Source of the DNA: Armatimonadota bacterium
Lineage (GTDB): Bacteria > Armatimonadota > Armatimonadia > Armatimonadales > Armatimonadaceae
NCBI GenBank assembly: GCA_014380985.1
Contig: JACMIU010000133.1
Location: forward strand, 1 to 6,886
Direction: 5' to 3'
Length of the DNA stretch: 6,886 bases
Numbering within the stretch: position 1 is the stretch's first letter; each line of letters opens with the position of its first letter. The position numbers and the translations under genes are program-made. Shown here one piece after another: positions 6,313 to 6,886 of this stretch. The notes under the pieces were generated by a model. That model worked only from the letters and a program-made list of their open reading frames with translations, did not search any database and was not told where the DNA came from.

Positions 6313-6336
6313 GAACAAATCGCGTAGCGATTTTTC
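6313..6336 (+). repeat. Short palindromic segment, probable insertion in the HNH gene
   Basis: AAATCGC (6317-6323) and GCGATTT (6327-6333) form a perfect 7-bp inverted repeat around GTA. GAA (6313-6315) can also pair with TTC (6334-6336) across a bulged C. The segment is 24 nt, a whole number of codons, and contains the TAG at 6325-6327. Removing it joins FYGCA to NDHVISEKHGG with family-like spacing. No target-site duplication is evident, and no second copy was noticed in the window. Confidence 0.55.
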
Positions 6337-6640
6337 AATGACCACGTAATCAGCGAAAAGCATGGCGGTTTGACCGTCGCCGCGAACCTTGCTCTGGCGT
6401 GTTTCGTCTGCAATCGAAACAAGGGAAGCGACATCGCCACGATTGACCCCGCGAACGGCGCGCTTGTCGGTTTCTTTCACCCGCGCACCGACGTTTGGGA
6501 CACACACTTCGCGTTTGACCCGGTAGACAGCGTAACGTTCGTCGGGCGAACCGCCATTGGCGCGGCGACGATTCGCATCTTCGGCATCAACGATTCCGAC
6601 CGGGTTTTCGAGCGCGGGATTTTGCGGACGCCGGACGCTA

Positions 6641-6660
6641 TCCCGGCTGACGCGCCGGGA
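6641..6660. terminator. Hairpin between the HNH gene and the convergent PEP-CTERM gene
   Basis: TCCCGGC (6641-6647) pairs with GCCGGGA (6654-6660) around a 6-nt loop. It lies 17 nt beyond the stop of the minus-strand PEP-CTERM gene. Neither strand has a T-run after it, so it is at best a weak or factor-assisted terminator, or chance within the HNH reading frame. Confidence 0.25.
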
Positions 6661-6677
6661 CAGCGTGAGACAAACGA

Positions 6678-6886
6678 CTATTTGCGCTTGCGGGCGGCAA
6701 CAACCGCGCCGAGAACACCAAGTGCGGGCAGGAGCAGGGCAACCGTTCCCGCTTCCGGCACGACGACGGCGGAACCGGTGCGGGCGTTGTCGAAAACGAC
6801 GGCGTTGCTTACAGTGACTTCGGCGGCAGTGACGCGCACATTGTTGAACGCGGTTGCCGAAGTCGCGCCGAAGAAGTTGTCGCCGC
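6678..6886 (-). CDS. PEP-CTERM sorted protein (C-terminal 68 residues, cut by window edge)
   Basis: The frame enters from the right edge and ends at TAG 6678-6680. It reads GDNFFGATSATAFNNVRVTA, a beta-rich piece with FDNARTGS, then the sorting tail VPEAGTVALL, a hydrophobic helix of Leu, Ala, Gly and Val, and a basic end RKRK. This is the same VPEAGT type of tail as in the other PEP-CTERM gene of the window, so both are probably handled by the same exosortase. The FNNV and FDNA phrases are common just before such tails in extracellular PEP-CTERM proteins. Signal peptide and main domain lie outside the window. It converges on the HNH gene, whose open frame runs antisense over it. Confidence 0.88.
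   Translation of the reverse strand, partial: GDNFFGATSATAFNNVRVTAAEVTVSNAVVFDNARTGSAVVVPEAGTVALLLPALGVLGAVVAARKRK

Larger units (their letters stand above)
6202..6660 (+). pseudogene. HNH endonuclease interrupted by an in-frame TAG
   Basis: Translation from ATG 6202 gives MSVTYIPADLCRLVIARANN, then CEYC (residues 22-25), and stops at TAG 6325-6327 after 41 residues. The same frame then continues without break with NDHVISEKHGG, NLALACFVCNRNKG, FFHPRTDVW and INDSDRVFERGIL. These are the zinc-binding Cys pairs and the H, N and H-like motif of a short HNH nuclease, in the right order. The spacing between CEYC and DHV is 21 codons where I expect about 13, and the surplus coincides with a palindromic 24-nt segment holding the stop. 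Only a fragment without the catalytic DH would be made unless the stop is read through. The expected C-terminus would be near 6640-6670, but no stop occurs in this frame before the window ends, so the 3' end given is approximate. Product was probably a DNA-cutting nuclease paired with the 84-residue protein upstream. Confidence 0.8.

Noticed and set aside
1..6886. CRISPR array, tRNA, rRNA or insertion sequence
   Set aside because: No regularly spaced direct repeats, no cloverleaf or rRNA-like stretch, and no transposase motif were seen.

Overview
The window is GC-rich bacterial chromosome with short intergenic gaps. It holds eight genes that can be read with confidence, one broken gene, and two genes cut by the window ends. 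Two minus-strand genes encode PEP-CTERM (exosortase-sorted) secreted proteins with the motif VPEAGT. Together with GC content, protein style and the gene set this suggests an environmental Gram-negative-type bacterium. Armatimonadota is my best guess, but this is an inference from style and no taxonomic marker gene is present.

Layout. (1) Positions 1-1957, minus strand: an apparent three-gene operon, read from right to left. It encodes a LuxR-type regulator whose receiver-like N-terminus has lost its phosphorylation residues, a YprB-type RNase H-fold exonuclease with an N-terminal helix-hairpin-helix, and a COG3910-type AAA ATPase cut by the left edge. (2) Positions 1958-2241: a divergent intergenic region with an extended -10 promoter facing the operon. 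(3) Positions 2242-3824, plus strand: a tightly coupled pair, a von Willebrand factor A (vWA) protein with a complete MIDAS and a PP2C-type phosphatase. It ends at a strong bidirectional terminator (3832-3867). (4) Positions 3878-4618, minus strand: a complete PEP-CTERM protein. Its upstream region holds a perfect 8-bp inverted repeat with a 10-nt spacer. (5) Positions 4798-5889, plus strand: a GH130/COG2152 glycosidase or glycoside phosphorylase. (6) Positions 5944 to about 6660, plus strand: a small conserved-looking protein and an HNH endonuclease gene. The endonuclease is interrupted by an in-frame TAG lying in a short palindromic segment that looks inserted. (7) Positions 6678-6886, minus strand: the C-terminus of a second PEP-CTERM protein.

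How they fit together. The vWA-PP2C pair looks like a phospho-signalling module of the TerY/vWA-PP2C-kinase kind, here without a kinase in the window. The regulator, exonuclease and ATPase are probably co-transcribed and suggest a nucleic-acid maintenance function, but no specific pathway can be named. The small protein plus HNH endonuclease resembles a recurrent two-gene cassette; here the nuclease appears inactivated. I do not see a demonstrably new system. The strongest unexplained signals are the palindrome with the stop inside the HNH gene, the kinase-less vWA-PP2C pair, and the inverted repeat upstream of the PEP-CTERM gene.
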